Assembly: GCF_902464545.1 (NCBI RefSeq)
Contig: NZ_CABQJR010000012.1
Location: forward strand, 1-62,651
DNA length: 62,651 nt
Origin: an uncultured Senegalimassilia sp.
GTDB lineage: Bacteria; Actinomycetota; Coriobacteriia; Coriobacteriales; Eggerthellaceae
Direction: 5' to 3'
The notes under the pieces were generated by a model, which was not told where the DNA came from, did no database searches, and was given only the letters and a program-made list of their open reading frames with translations. Shown one piece after another: positions 1 through 8,206 of this stretch. The translations under genes and the position numbers were made by a program. Position 1 is the first letter of the stretch, and every line of letters starts with the position of its first letter.

Positions 1-64
1 TGCCGAGGGCGTTGCCGCCGAGGGCGATGACTACGGAAGGACCGTCACCTTTTGCGTAGGGCAT
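1..64 (-). CDS. arcC: carbamate kinase, N-terminal fragment
   Basis: Only the first 21 codons are inside the window. They read MPYAKGDGPSVVIALGGNAL, and the VIALGGNAL part is the nucleotide-binding start of carbamate kinases. The enzyme makes ATP from carbamoyl phosphate and ADP, the last step of the arginine deiminase pathway. An AAAGGAGG ribosome binding site lies just upstream of the ATG. It follows arcA and arcB on the same strand, so the operon order is arcA-arcB-arcC. The gene is cut by the window edge, not broken. Confidence 0.9.
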   Translation of the reverse strand, partial: MPYAKGDGPSVVIALGGNALG

Positions 65-153
65 GATTGCCTCCTTTTTGGGAATAAAAAAACCAACCCA
101 TTGAAATGGGACGAAAAATCGTCATAGGTTGGCAAGGGATTTCAATGCAATTC

Positions 154-180
154 GTTGCGCCGCCACGGGGGCGGCGCAAC
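154..180 (-). terminator. strong intercistronic hairpin between arcB and arcC
   Basis: An 11-bp perfect GC-rich stem (154-164 with 170-180, loop of 5) lies just after the arcB stop. It has no clear T-run on the leftward strand, so it may be a partial terminator or an RNA-processing or stability hairpin rather than a full stop. The stretch 85-140 also holds weaker stems such as CCAACC/GGTTGG. Confidence 0.6.
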
Positions 181-202
181 AGTGAGTTTGGAACCTAGAG
201 AC

Positions 203-1198
203 TTAGCTCAGGGTTGCGTACATGACAGCCTTGATGGTGTGCATGCGGTTCTCGGCCTCGTCGAAGACCTTGGACTGCTTGGACTCGAAGACGTCGTCAG
301 CAACCTCCATCTCGGTGATGCCGAACTGCTCGGCCTTCTGGGCACCGATGGTGGTGTTGGTGTCATGGAAGCTGGGCAGGCAGTGCAGGAAGATAGCGTC
401 CTTCTTAGCGTAGCCCATGACCTCCTTGGTCACGCGGTAGGGCTCGAGGTTCTTGATGCGCTCGCCCCAGACCTCGTCGGGCTCGCCCATGGACACCCAC
501 ACGTCAGCGTAGATGACGTCGGCGTCGGTGCAGCCTTCCTTCACGTCAGCGGTCAGCTTGACGGTGGCACCATGCTCAGCGGCGATGGCACGGCACTCCT
601 CGACCAGCTCAGCCTCGGGCCAATTGGTCTCGGGGGCGCAAGCGACGAAGTTCATGCCGAGCTTGGCGCAAACAACCATCATGGAACGAGCAACGTTGTT
701 GGCGGCGTCAGCCATGAAGACCACGGTGCGGCCCTTCAGATCGTAGTTGAAGTTCTCCTGCATGGTGAGAACGTCAGCCAGCATCTGGGTGGGATGCCAC
801 TCGGTGGTCAGGCCGTTCCAAACCGGCACGCCAGCGTTGGCAGCCAGGTCCTCGACGTCGGTCTGAGCAAAGCCGCGGAACTCGATGCCGTCATAGAAGC
901 GGCCGAGCACGCGAGCGGTGTCCTCGATGGACTCCTTCTTGCCCATCTGGGAGCTGTTGGGATCCAGGTAGGTCACGCCCATGCCCAGGTCCATAGCGCC
1001 AACCTCGAATGCGCAACGGGTACGCGTGGAGGTCTTCTGGAACAGCAGCACGATGTTCTTGCCCTCAAGGTAGCGATGCGGCACGCCGGCACGCTTCATG
1101 TCCTTGAAGTTCTTGGAAAGCTTCAGCAGGTACTCGATCTCCTCGGTGGAGAAGTCCAGGAGACGCAGGAAATGACGACCGCTCAGGCTTACAGGCAT
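203..1198 (-). CDS. arcB: ornithine carbamoyltransferase, catabolic (331 aa)
   Basis: Cytoplasmic enzyme that in the arginine deiminase pathway splits citrulline with phosphate into ornithine and carbamoyl phosphate. Visible family motifs are the carbamoyl phosphate loop STRTRCAFE, the HPTQMLAD segment and the C-terminal HCLPSF motif that carries the catalytic Cys. Length is normal for the family. The start is placed at MPVSLSGRHF because AAAGGAA sits a few bases upstream; an in-frame Met seven codons earlier has no such site. It lies between arcA and arcC in one leftward operon, which supports the catabolic rather than the biosynthetic role. Confidence 0.95.
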   Translation of the reverse strand: MPVSLSGRHFLRLLDFSTEEIEYLLKLSKNFKDMKRAGVPHRYLEGKNIVLLFQKTSTRTRCAFEVGAMDLGMGVTYLDPNSSQMGKKESIEDTARVLGRFYDGIEFRGFAQTDVEDLAANAGVPVWNGLTTEWHPTQMLADVLTMQENFNYDLKGRTVVFMADAANNVARSMMVVCAKLGMNFVACAPETNWPEAELVEECRAIAAEHGATVKLTADVKEGCTDADVIYADVWVSMGEPDEVWGERIKNLEPYRVTKEVMGYAKKDAIFLHCLPSFHDTNTTIGAQKAEQFGITEMEVADDVFESKQSKVFDEAENRMHTIKAVMYATLS

Positions 1199-1273
1199 GG
1201 TAATTCCTTTCGATAGCAAGTTAACAAGAACTTATTAATGCAGGCCGCGCCAAGTTTCAGCCTGCTGTTTCTA

Positions 1274-1300
1274 CCGGAACGCGTTTTTCGCACGTTCCGG
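1274..1300 (-). other. hairpin between arcA and arcB
   Basis: CCGGAACG (1274-1281) pairs with CGTTCCGG (1293-1300) around an 11-base loop in the 187-bp gap between arcA and arcB. On the leftward strand it precedes no long T-run. A role in message processing or in setting relative arcA and arcB levels is possible, but nothing more can be read from the sequence. Confidence 0.5.
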
Positions 1301-1385
1301 GAAAAACCTAACAAGGGTTCCTGATTTCTCAGGATGCGCACCCCAAAAGGGATACGGCGATTATGCGCTCTGCGCAGCGAGAAAT

Positions 1386-2603
1386 CTAGTCCTCGCGCCA
1401 GATCGGCATGCTCATGCAGCGCGGGCCGCCACGGCCGCGGGAAAGCTCTGCAGAGGGAATCTCGATCGCATCGATGTTGTTCTTGCGCAGCAGCGCGTTC
1501 GTGACGTCGTTGCGCTCGTAAACAACCACGCGACCAGGAGCGATGCACAGCGTGTTGGAGCCGTCGTTCCACTGCTCGCGCTCTGCGGCGATACGATCGC
1601 CACCAGCGCAAGGAATAAGGGTGACAGGCATGCCCACGTACTTCTCGAGAACTTCCTCAAGGGTGCCGGAGGTCTCCTTGACCTTGATACCCTCGCCCTC
1701 GGGGGTAATCTCGAACACGGTCAGCGGGCCCATGATACCGGGATGGATGGTGAACTTGTCAACATCGATCTGGGTGAACACGGTGTCAAGGTGCATCATT
1801 GCACGGTTGTTCGGGATGTTGAACGCCAGGATGGTGTCGACCGGCGAGGTCTCGTCCTTGAAGATGTTATGGGCGATCTCGTCGATGGCGTCCGGCTCGG
1901 TGCGCTGAGAGATACCGATGGCCAGCGTATGCTCGTTGATGTTGAGGATATCGCCACCTTCGATATGGAATGCGCTGTAACGGCTGTAGTACTGCGGCAC
2001 ATCCTTAAAATCGGGATGATGCGTAAAGATGTACTCAGCGAAGATGGTCTCGCGGTTACGCGTGACAGCGTACATACGGTTGATGGAAACGCCGTTGCCG
2101 ATCATCGCGAACGGGTCGCGAGTGAAGTACAGGTTCGGCATCGGGGCGATGACCATCTTGGAAGACTCGGACACCAGGTCGACCAAGGAGTTGGACTTGT
2201 CGGTGTGCAGCTCGGTGAGGTTGACGCCCTCCATGCACTTCAGAACTAAGTCGATGTTGGTCTTGTAGTTGTCGTTCAGGTAATCGAAGAGAATCTTCTG
2301 ATAACGCTCGGTACGGATACCGGCCTCTTCGATGAACTGCTTCAGGAACTGCTCACGCAGAGCCGGATTGGCATCGAGCACCTCGGCCATGAGGTTCTCC
2401 AAATACACGACCTCCACGCCGTTGTCGCGAAGAGCCTGAGCAAAAGCATCATGCTCGGCCTGGGCAACCTTCAGAAACGGGATGTCGTCGAACAGCAGCT
2501 CTTCGAGCGTGTTCGGCGTGAGGTTCAGCAGCTCTTTACCAGGGCGATGCAACAGAACCTTCTTCAAGGGCTTGATTTCGCTCTTGACGTTTACGCCTGC
2601 CAT
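1386..2603 (-). CDS. arcA: arginine deiminase (405 aa)
   Basis: First enzyme of the arginine deiminase pathway; it hydrolyses arginine to citrulline and ammonia in the cytoplasm. The protein starts with SEIKPLKKVLLHRPGKEL, as in bacterial deiminases. It carries the FTRDPFAMIG and FHIEGGDIL substrate-binding segments and ends in RGRGGPRCMSMPIWRED, which includes the nucleophile Cys. Length matches the family. An AAGGAGGG site precedes the ATG. It is the first gene of arcABC, so arginine supplies ATP, ammonia for acid tolerance, and ornithine. Upstream lies a long non-coding leader and promoter region. Confidence 0.97.
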   Translation of the reverse strand: MAGVNVKSEIKPLKKVLLHRPGKELLNLTPNTLEELLFDDIPFLKVAQAEHDAFAQALRDNGVEVVYLENLMAEVLDANPALREQFLKQFIEEAGIRTERYQKILFDYLNDNYKTNIDLVLKCMEGVNLTELHTDKSNSLVDLVSESSKMVIAPMPNLYFTRDPFAMIGNGVSINRMYAVTRNRETIFAEYIFTHHPDFKDVPQYYSRYSAFHIEGGDILNINEHTLAIGISQRTEPDAIDEIAHNIFKDETSPVDTILAFNIPNNRAMMHLDTVFTQIDVDKFTIHPGIMGPLTVFEITPEGEGIKVKETSGTLEEVLEKYVGMPVTLIPCAGGDRIAAEREQWNDGSNTLCIAPGRVVVYERNDVTNALLRKNNIDAIEIPSAELSRGRGGPRCMSMPIWRED

Positions 2604-2971
2604 GAAAACCCTCCTTATGCCTTTTATGCATTTTCGGACTTCTTAGAAGCGGAACGCCCGTTGCGCACCGCGCGTTCCGACTGCAAAACAAACTTCTCAC
2701 GCTTCACAATGAAAAGCAACTACCAAAATTTCCTAAAACGATATTTTCGGGATGACCTGCGAAAACGATAGATTTCTGGCTTTGTTTCAATCGCGTTTCT
2801 ACACATTTCCTTCACTTTCACTTTGGTTCACGATAGTTTACTTGTGCAGTTGCATAATTTTCCTGCACCCTACTTGAAGCCATGTCGACCCATAGACGAT
2901 TTCTTGCGAAACCCTAGATATGCATAAATATAGGAAATAATGCATCACGCAATTTCGATGCACGGACGCTT
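2604..2971 (-). promoter_or_regulatory. upstream region of the arc operon
   Basis: No credible gene is present here; local AT content is clearly higher than in the genes. Read leftward toward arcA it contains three spaced TATCGT elements (near 2738, 2766 and 2832) and an imperfect GGAACGC/GCGTTCC stem at about 2650-2679. At 2919-2944 two ATGCAT palindromes flank an AT-rich core, loosely like an ArgR box. No convincing -35/-10 pair was found, so the promoter position is undecided. Confidence 0.4.
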
Positions 2972-3074
2972 ATGGTCTTTAAAACCATTGATAGAGAGAC
3001 TCTATACCACTATGGCTGGTAGCGTTTCAGGGCGATACGTAGCTGAAAACGCTATAGGTTGTTGATAGACAACC
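2972..3074. repeat. array of five consecutive hairpins
   Basis: Five inverted repeats follow one another almost without gaps. They are ATGGT/ACCAT (2972-2988), ATAGAG/CTCTAT with a 3-base loop (2991-3005), TACCA/TGGTA (3005-3021), an 11-bp stem with one bulged A (3020-3054) and GGTTGT/ACAACC (3057-3074). The region lies between the arc promoter region and tRNA-Arg and has no ORF. It may be a structured RNA, a protein-binding site or a degenerate palindromic element. The rest of the gap (3075-3277) shows nothing recognisable. Confidence 0.5.
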
Positions 3075-3277
3075 GAACGACCGACTTCCTCCCGCGATCT
3101 ATTTCCCGCCGCAAATCATACGACACGCTCTACAGGAATTCGGCGAAGCCTTGATGCGAGCCACCTATTACCTTGATTCGGCGCTTGTTCGCTGTTTTCA
3201 TCCAGACGTTTTGGTGGTAAAGCAGATTGTTTTAGTCATGACGTCTCGCAAGCCTACGTGTCTTTGCAGGTTTGCGG

Positions 3278-3283
3278 TATAAT
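3278..3283 (+). promoter_or_regulatory. -10 box of the tRNA-Arg gene
   Basis: A perfect TATAAT ends 12 bases before the first base of the tRNA, a normal spacing for a short precursor leader. No consensus -35 hexamer is seen at 16-18 bases upstream. Confidence 0.7.
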
Positions 3284-3295
3284 AACGGCGTTTGT

Positions 3296-3371
3296 GCGCC
3301 CATGGCTCAACGGATAGAGCATCGGACTTCTAATCCGACGGTTGCAGGTTCGAGTCCTGCTGGGCGCGCCA
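3296..3371 (+). tRNA. tRNA-Arg (anticodon TCT)
   Basis: The 76-nt sequence folds as a full cloverleaf. The acceptor is GCGCCCA paired with TGGGCGC, the anticodon loop is CTTCTAA, the T-arm is GGTTCGAGTCC, and CCA is encoded. It reads AGA codons. It has its own promoter upstream and terminator downstream. Confidence 0.96.
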
Positions 3372-3379
3372 GAATTTTC

Positions 3380-3415
3380 AAGCCGGAGAAGCGATGTGTC
3401 GTCTCCGGCTTTTTC
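3380..3415 (+). terminator. rho-independent terminator of tRNA-Arg
   Basis: AAGCCGGAGA (3380-3389) pairs with TCTCCGGCTT (3402-3411), followed by a T-rich run. The stretch from 3416 to 3689 holds no recognisable gene; a GATTGCA/TGCAATC inverted repeat near 3497-3520 is the only structure seen there. Confidence 0.85.
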
Positions 3416-3689
3416 TTTCGGCTATGAGGACGATGCAACCCACTATTACTACGATATCGTCGACGGCGTAACGCCGCGATCGCCTACGCGCAGAAAGATT
3501 GCAGGTCTATTTGCAATCGCTTTTCAATGACTGCTCGCGCGCTTGAATGCTGGCGAACGGCCGAGAAGACAGAGGCTCGCAAACGGCCCCCCACACAGCT
3601 AGGTCTGAAGCGTCTTGCATTTTTTAACCTGAATTTGGCCCGTAAAACAAAAAGACCAGAACCGATAAGGCTCTGGCCTGGGGTTTTAA

Positions 3690-3763
3690 TGGAGCGGGTG
3701 ACGGGAATCGAACCCGCGTTAGAAGCTTGGAAGGCTTCAGTTCTACCATTGAACCACACCCGC
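3690..3763 (-). tRNA. tRNA-Gly (anticodon TCC)
   Basis: Read leftward this is a 74-nt cloverleaf starting GCGGGTG and ending CACCCGCT plus encoded CCA, with anticodon loop CTTCCAA and T-loop GGTTCGATTCC. It lies 3 bases after tRNA-Pro on the same strand, so the two are probably one transcript. Confidence 0.95.
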
Positions 3764-3766
3764 AAC

Positions 3767-3843
3767 TGGTCGGGACGACAGGATTCGAACCTGCGACATC
3801 CTGCTCCCAAAGCAGGCGCGCTACCAGGCTGCGCCACGTCCCG
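3767..3843 (-). tRNA. tRNA-Pro (anticodon TGG)
   Basis: Read leftward this is a 77-nt cloverleaf with acceptor CGGGACG/CGTCCCG, an anticodon loop containing TGG, T-loop GGTTCGAATCC and encoded CCA. It is just downstream of rdgB on the same strand and may be co-transcribed with rdgB-murI. Confidence 0.95.
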
Positions 3844-3877
3844 ACATCCAAACAGCCAAGCTAGTATATCAGACTTT

Positions 3878-4480
3878 CTACGCGTTTTCGGACAATTTCG
3901 CGCGAAGTTCACGAAGGGCGTTGCCTCGATGGGAAATCGAGTTCTTCTCTTCGGGAAGCGCTTGGCCGAGCGAGCGTTTGAAGTCAAATACCTCGGGCAG
4001 GAACAGCGGGTCGTATCCGAATCCGTTATCCCCCTGCGGCTCATGGGCTATACGGCCCTCGACCGTTCCGCGGGCATCGTGCTCCCTACCCTGCTCATCA
4101 AGGTAAACCAGGTGGCATACGAATCGAGCGCTGCGCTGCGCATCCTCTACATCGGACAGAGCATCGAGCAGCTTCGCGTTGTTGGCAGCGTCATCGCACG
4201 GTTCGCCGGCATATCGGGCGGAATGCACGCCAGGAGCACCATCGAGCGCATCGACTTCCAGGCCGGAATCATCTGCTAGCACCGCCATACCGCCGCTAGC
4301 CTGCTGAGCCGCATGAGCTTTAATGCGGGCATTGCCCAAAAACGTCTCGGCATCCTCGACGGGGTCGGAGTGAACTCCAGCCTGCTTGAGGGTTTTAAAC
4401 TCCCAACCGGGAAAATCAAGCGCTTCGGCGATTTCGACGGCCTTGTGAGCGTTATTGCTGGCGATGAGCACGGTTTTCAT
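3878..4480 (-). CDS. rdgB: XTP/dITP diphosphatase (200 aa)
   Basis: Removes deaminated purine nucleoside triphosphates (ITP, dITP, XTP) by hydrolysis to the monophosphate and pyrophosphate, cleaning the nucleotide pool. Family signatures are the N-terminal SNNAHKAVEI (usual form SxNxHKxxEi), the LADDSGLEVDAL metal-binding motif, PGVHSARYAG and the C-terminal ISHRGNAL. Length is typical. A GAAAGGAA site precedes the start. It follows murI on the same strand with a 29-bp gap, a common bacterial pairing. Confidence 0.95.
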   Translation of the reverse strand: MKTVLIASNNAHKAVEIAEALDFPGWEFKTLKQAGVHSDPVEDAETFLGNARIKAHAAQQASGGMAVLADDSGLEVDALDGAPGVHSARYAGEPCDDAANNAKLLDALSDVEDAQRSARFVCHLVYLDEQGREHDARGTVEGRIAHEPQGDNGFGYDPLFLPEVFDFKRSLGQALPEEKNSISHRGNALRELRAKLSENA

Positions 4481-4509
4481 AAGGTTCCTTTCGAGACCAA
4501 ACGTTGTTC

Positions 4510-5379
4510 TTAGAATTCGATATGCGAAACGCTGGTGATGGGCATGCAGAATGCACGGCTGCCGAAGCTTTGGAACTCCGCAACGTCATCACCGGTGGTG
4601 TTGAACTCATACTCTGCTGCATGACCTGCCTGGGCACGCTGGTGATGACGGTCCAGGATCTCGGTAACGTCGCGAGCCGCTTCCTTCGCCGACGAAATAA
4701 GCGTGACCTCATGGCCCACCACGCCACCGATCAGCGCCTTGAGCAACGGAAAATGCGTGCAACCAAGGACGAGCGTATCGATTTGGCAGCGTCGCAACGG
4801 CTCCAGATACTCTTTGGCGATAGCCTGAAACGGCGGTCGAATATAGACCTTCGATGCAAGCGAGGTATAGTTCTCGATAGGGCCCTCCGCCATGCGGATG
4901 CCCTGTTCGGCAATCTCAACGAATCGCGGCGTAGCGGTGGAAAACACGGTGATTCCCGCATCAAGATGGCGGATCGCCTTCGTATAGGCATCGGACTCCA
5001 CCGTCGCCTTCGTGGCGATGACTCCGACGCGCTTATTGCGCGTTGCGTGCGCAGCGGCGCGTGCGCCAGGTTCCACAACGCCTATGACAGGAACGGGGAA
5101 CGTTCGCTGGGCATGCGCCAAGCCGGCTGCAGTAGCGGTATTGCACGCGATGACGATGAGCTTGACCCCGCGCTGCACCAGCCATGAGCCGATTTGCTGG
5201 ACGAATCCGTCCACTTCGGAAAGGCTGCGCGGACCGTAAGGACAACGCGCGGAATCGCCGACGTAGATGATGGATTCCTCGGGCAGCGCCTTCGCGATCT
5301 CGCGCGCTACGGTAAGCCCGCCGAACCCTGAATCGAACACGCCGATAGGCGCGTTATCGAATGTTTGCATGATATCCAT
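4510..5379 (-). CDS. murI: glutamate racemase (289 aa)
   Basis: Converts L- to D-glutamate for peptidoglycan. The N-terminus has IGVFDSGFGGLTVAREI, and both catalytic Cys motifs are present (IACNTATAAG and LGCTHFPLL). The reading frame stays open far upstream to 5655, but homology starts at MQTFDNAPIG. The Met at 5379 is chosen because a TATACT box ends six bases before it, which would place the transcript start at or next to the A of the ATG. No ribosome binding site is visible, so a leaderless message is likely. The C-terminal tail of about 20 residues after the core is not recognised. Confidence 0.93.
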   Translation of the reverse strand: MDIMQTFDNAPIGVFDSGFGGLTVAREIAKALPEESIIYVGDSARCPYGPRSLSEVDGFVQQIGSWLVQRGVKLIVIACNTATAAGLAHAQRTFPVPVIGVVEPGARAAAHATRNKRVGVIATKATVESDAYTKAIRHLDAGITVFSTATPRFVEIAEQGIRMAEGPIENYTSLASKVYIRPPFQAIAKEYLEPLRRCQIDTLVLGCTHFPLLKALIGGVVGHEVTLISSAKEAARDVTEILDRHHQRAQAGHAAEYEFNTTGDDVAEFQSFGSRAFCMPITSVSHIEF

Positions 5380-5385
5380 GCGCTC

Positions 5386-5391
5386 AGTATA
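5386..5391 (-). promoter_or_regulatory. -10 box of murI, leaderless type
   Basis: TATACT on the leftward strand, six bases before the murI ATG. No clear -35. The arrangement is the one expected for a leaderless actinobacterial promoter. Confidence 0.6.
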
Positions 5392-5491
5392 GCGCATGCT
5401 TGCGGGCGCTTTCTGAAATGCGCGGCGGGTGCCATAGTATCTGCTAACCTGCATGACAGGCGAAAAGTTCCAGAAAAGGGAGCAGCTGATC

Positions 5492-5977
5492 ATGTCGAAG
5501 GAAAAAGACCGCAAAACCAATGCTATACGTGAAATGGAGGCGGCGCACGCCGATTTCGACACGCGCTTCTTCGAATGCCCCGAAGCGCTGTCCGGAGTGG
5601 AAGTTGCGACGCTTTTGGAACAGGATCCGGACTGCGTGTTCAAGACGTTGGTCACTCAAGGAAAATCTGGCCAGCATTTCGTGTTCATGATTCCCGTTGC
5701 CTGCGAGCTTGATTTGAAGAAGGCGGCTCGCGCTGCCGGAGAGAAATCCATCGCAATGGTGAAATCCCGCGACCTGTTAGGGCTAACTGGATACATCCAC
5801 GGCGGCTGCAGCCCCGTGGGAATGAAAAAGCTCTTTCCCACCTTCATCGACGAGACGGCCGAGCTTTACGACCGAATCATGTTCTCGGGCGGCCGCATTG
5901 GATGCCAGATTCAAACGCCACTGAGCGAACTGCAGCGCGTCGTGCCCGTGGAATGCGTTGATTTGACCGTCGTCTAA
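5492..5977 (+). CDS. ybaK: YbaK/EbsC-type aminoacyl-tRNA deacylase (161 aa)
   Basis: Predicted to remove wrongly attached Cys from tRNA-Pro, or related mischarged amino acids. Visible YbaK-family segments are VFKTLVTQG, FVFMIPVACELDLKKAA, the core GYIHGGCSPVGMKK and the C-terminal SGGRIGCQIQTPLSEL. Length is normal. The start at MSKEKDRKTN is chosen because of the AAAGGGAG site; an in-frame Met 13 codons earlier lacks one. It is divergent from murI and convergent with the L,D-transpeptidase. Family membership is clear; exact specificity (YbaK, ProX or other) is not. Confidence 0.9.
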   Translation: MSKEKDRKTNAIREMEAAHADFDTRFFECPEALSGVEVATLLEQDPDCVFKTLVTQGKSGQHFVFMIPVACELDLKKAARAAGEKSIAMVKSRDLLGLTGYIHGGCSPVGMKKLFPTFIDETAELYDRIMFSGGRIGCQIQTPLSELQRVVPVECVDLTVV

Positions 5978-6002
5978 CGGGGCATCAGCTATCGCGAACA
6001 GA

Positions 6003-6035
6003 AGGCGCCCTGCAAGCATCGCTTGCAGGGCGCCT
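6003..6035. terminator. bidirectional hairpin terminator
   Basis: A 15-bp perfect stem (6003-6017 with 6021-6035) around a 3-base loop lies between two convergent genes and can serve both. T-runs are lacking. Confidence 0.75.
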
Positions 6036-6058
6036 GAACATTCACCGTCGAGCAGCTA

Positions 6059-7693
6059 TCACCAGTGGCTGACCACGCAGTCGCCGGAGTGGATAAGCGA
6101 GTACAGCTCCTTGGCTTTCGCCGGAGGCAAGTTCACGCAGCCATGGCTGCCGTAACCGTCCTTGTACATGGTTCCACCGAAATCAGGCTGCCAATCGGCA
6201 TCATGCAAGCCGATGGCGTTACCGTCGAAGGGCATCCAGTACTGAACGGTTGATTCATAAATCTTCTGGCCGTTCTCATAACCGGTGAGCTTGCCGGGAC
6301 TTTGCATCGCATTCATCCAATACACGCCAACGCTAGTATCGTGCGTACCGTCGGGGATGCCGGAGATGCAGTCGGACTCCCAGACCAACGCGCCGGAATC
6401 ATCGTAGAAATAGACGTGCTGCTCGGCAAGGTCGATGTCGATATAGCGGTTGCCCCAGTCGCGACCGCCAACGCCGTTGTACGCATCGCCGCTAGTAGCG
6501 TTGGGAATCTCGACGGTTTCAACAAGGCCTTCCTTGACCCCGTTGACCACCAAGTCCATAAGCGCATCGTAGTCGATGGACCAGCCGTACACACCGCCGG
6601 AAACCGTGATGGTCTTGCCATCGGCGCGCGTGTAGGTACGCGTGGTGCCGACGGTGTCGCAATCGGCGGCGAGCTTGTCGACCCATGCTCGCATGGCCTC
6701 CTCATCAAGGACGGCCTGCACGTTTTCATCGACGGTGACCCATTGCGAAATGAGATCGGCATCGACTTCCGCAGCAGTGGACTTGCCCATGGTCAGCACG
6801 ATATCGGCACCGATCATGGTGTTGGCCTGCTCGGCGGCGGTTTTCAGGCGAGGATCGGTGGAAAACACCGTAGGCTGCAACAGCTGCTCGGACGAGAGCA
6901 CGACTTTGGGATCAAGCTCGGCGAGCGCGGTATCGGCGGCGGCCATGACCTTCGACGCATCAAGGGCGGTGCCGGCGACTTCCTTGCAAACGGTAAAGGA
7001 ACCGGATTTAGAATCATAAGCAACCGTAGCATTGAGAGGCTGCGTAGCGGATTCGTTGAATGCAGCGACTGCTGCGGACACGGTTTGTTCAAGGCCGGAA
7101 TCATTATAAGAGCTGATCATGGCGCCGGTGGCATCATGGCTGCGCGTAAGCTCGACCGGCCACAGCCATTCGTTGTATGCGGAGTACGCCTCTTTAACCG
7201 CTTCGGCTGCGTCAAAATCGACGCCGGCATCCTTAGCCGAGACCGTAAGATTGAAGCCATTGCCGGTAATGGTGAGCTTGTAAGAGTTCACCTCATTGGC
7301 AAGTGCCTTTTCGGCATCCGCCGTCGACATAAGCGATGCATCGAGATTGCCGATCTTGGTGTTGGGCATGAAGTGACTGCCGAAATACAGCGCCACGCCG
7401 CAATATGCGACGACAAGGACAGCCACCAAGCAGGCCGCGACGATTCCGAGCACCTTCCCAACGTGTTTCTTGGGCTGGGAAACGCCTGTGGGAGGTATTT
7501 GCATACCGGAAGGCGCATAGCCCTGGTGAGCGTTTTGCGCATACTGCGGATAAGCCTGCCTGGTTTGCTGACCATGCACCTGCTGCGGGATGAAGCCGCC
7601 GGGCTGGTTATCGTTATCGGAATAAATGGAAGGGATATCGTTTGGAGCGACGTGACGCCCGCGCGAAACTTTATCGTTTTGTTCGTTGCTCAT
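6059..7693 (-). CDS. membrane-anchored L,D-transpeptidase, YkuD type (544 aa)
   Basis: Cell-wall cross-linking enzyme that forms 3-3 peptide bridges. Residues 1-75 are cytoplasmic and Gln/Pro-rich. About 77-102 form a membrane anchor (VLGIVAACLVAVLVVAYCGV). About 105-385 resemble the repeated putative peptidoglycan-binding domain found in this class. The C-terminal YkuD catalytic domain starts near VGGRDWGNRYIDIDL and ends with the active-site motif GSHGCVNLP, Cys about 519. The signal is an uncleaved type II anchor. A TACAAT -10 box lies about 34 bases before the start; the ribosome binding site is weak (GAGAG). Bounded by terminator hairpins, so probably monocistronic. Confidence 0.93.
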   Translation of the reverse strand: MSNEQNDKVSRGRHVAPNDIPSIYSDNDNQPGGFIPQQVHGQQTRQAYPQYAQNAHQGYAPSGMQIPPTGVSQPKKHVGKVLGIVAACLVAVLVVAYCGVALYFGSHFMPNTKIGNLDASLMSTADAEKALANEVNSYKLTITGNGFNLTVSAKDAGVDFDAAEAVKEAYSAYNEWLWPVELTRSHDATGAMISSYNDSGLEQTVSAAVAAFNESATQPLNATVAYDSKSGSFTVCKEVAGTALDASKVMAAADTALAELDPKVVLSSEQLLQPTVFSTDPRLKTAAEQANTMIGADIVLTMGKSTAAEVDADLISQWVTVDENVQAVLDEEAMRAWVDKLAADCDTVGTTRTYTRADGKTITVSGGVYGWSIDYDALMDLVVNGVKEGLVETVEIPNATSGDAYNGVGGRDWGNRYIDIDLAEQHVYFYDDSGALVWESDCISGIPDGTHDTSVGVYWMNAMQSPGKLTGYENGQKIYESTVQYWMPFDGNAIGLHDADWQPDFGGTMYKDGYGSHGCVNLPPAKAKELYSLIHSGDCVVSHW

Positions 7694-7822
7694 GATGCTC
7701 TCGCTGAATAGGGTGTAGATAGATTCATTGTAGCAACGTAATGCCCAAGGAGCGATACCTTGTGGATATTTTCGATACGATAATTATGGCCATCGGGGTG
7801 CCATTTCCCTAACCGGCGTCAG

Positions 7823-7993
7823 ATGTCCGAATGCGACCTGAAACGTACGATGAAGCGCGACTTTGCCACAAGTCACCTTCACGCAGGCGGCAAGGTCGAG
7901 GTCCTGTTGCGCATTCTAGGACACAGCGACATCAACGCCACGTACCGTCACCATATCCAGCCGTCCGTCAAAGAGCCGACAATCGGCACGTAG
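7823..7993 (+). pseudogene. tyrosine recombinase (integrase), C-terminal remnant
   Basis: An in-frame stretch encodes RDFATSHLHAGGKVEVLLRI, then LGHSDINATYRHHIQPS, then a stop. This is the end of a phage/ICE-type tyrosine recombinase: the HxLR-like region, the conserved LGHSDI turn, and a Tyr followed by RHH. Everything N-terminal to it is missing, and the helix before it is degenerate. It lies 214 bases from the 3' end of ssrA, a standard target of such enzymes. It is most simply the relic of an element that once sat at ssrA. The stretch 7694-7822 shows only the L,D-transpeptidase promoter region. Confidence 0.75.
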
Positions 7994-8026
7994 TCAGTCG
8001 TGCGAAACCAAGCCAACACCCATTAG

Positions 8027-8077
8027 CAGATGACAAATAGGCTCGTTTTCCCTGCCGTTTCATTCGTTGGTCATCTG
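8027..8077. repeat. inverted repeat between integrase remnant and ssrA
   Basis: CAGATGAC (8027-8034) and GTCATCTG (8070-8077) form an 8-bp inverted repeat with a 35-base spacer. It is too widely spaced for a terminator. It could be a leftover recombinase arm site, but this is only suggested by its place beside the integrase remnant. Confidence 0.35.
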
Positions 8078-8154
8078 TTGACGCACTTGTCAGATACAGG
8101 GATTTACAGCGATTTACCGTAGTTACGCCACATGTGATGATTATCTATTAAAGG

Positions 8155-8196
8155 TAAAAAAGACCGCTTGAACTGCACACACAGAACAAACGGTCT
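8155..8196 (-). terminator. terminator of ssrA
   Basis: On the leftward strand AGACCG (8196-8191) pairs with CGGTCT (8166-8161) and is followed by a run of six T (8160-8155). The loop is long (24 bases) but the T-run and position 11 bases after ssrA support it. Confidence 0.65.
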
Positions 8197-8206
8197 ATGG
8201 CAATAC

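Noticed and set aside
155..1216. 353-codon open frame antisense to arcB
   Set aside because: It is the mirror of a highly conserved gene, has no ribosome binding site and no recognisable protein; long antisense frames are expected at this GC content.
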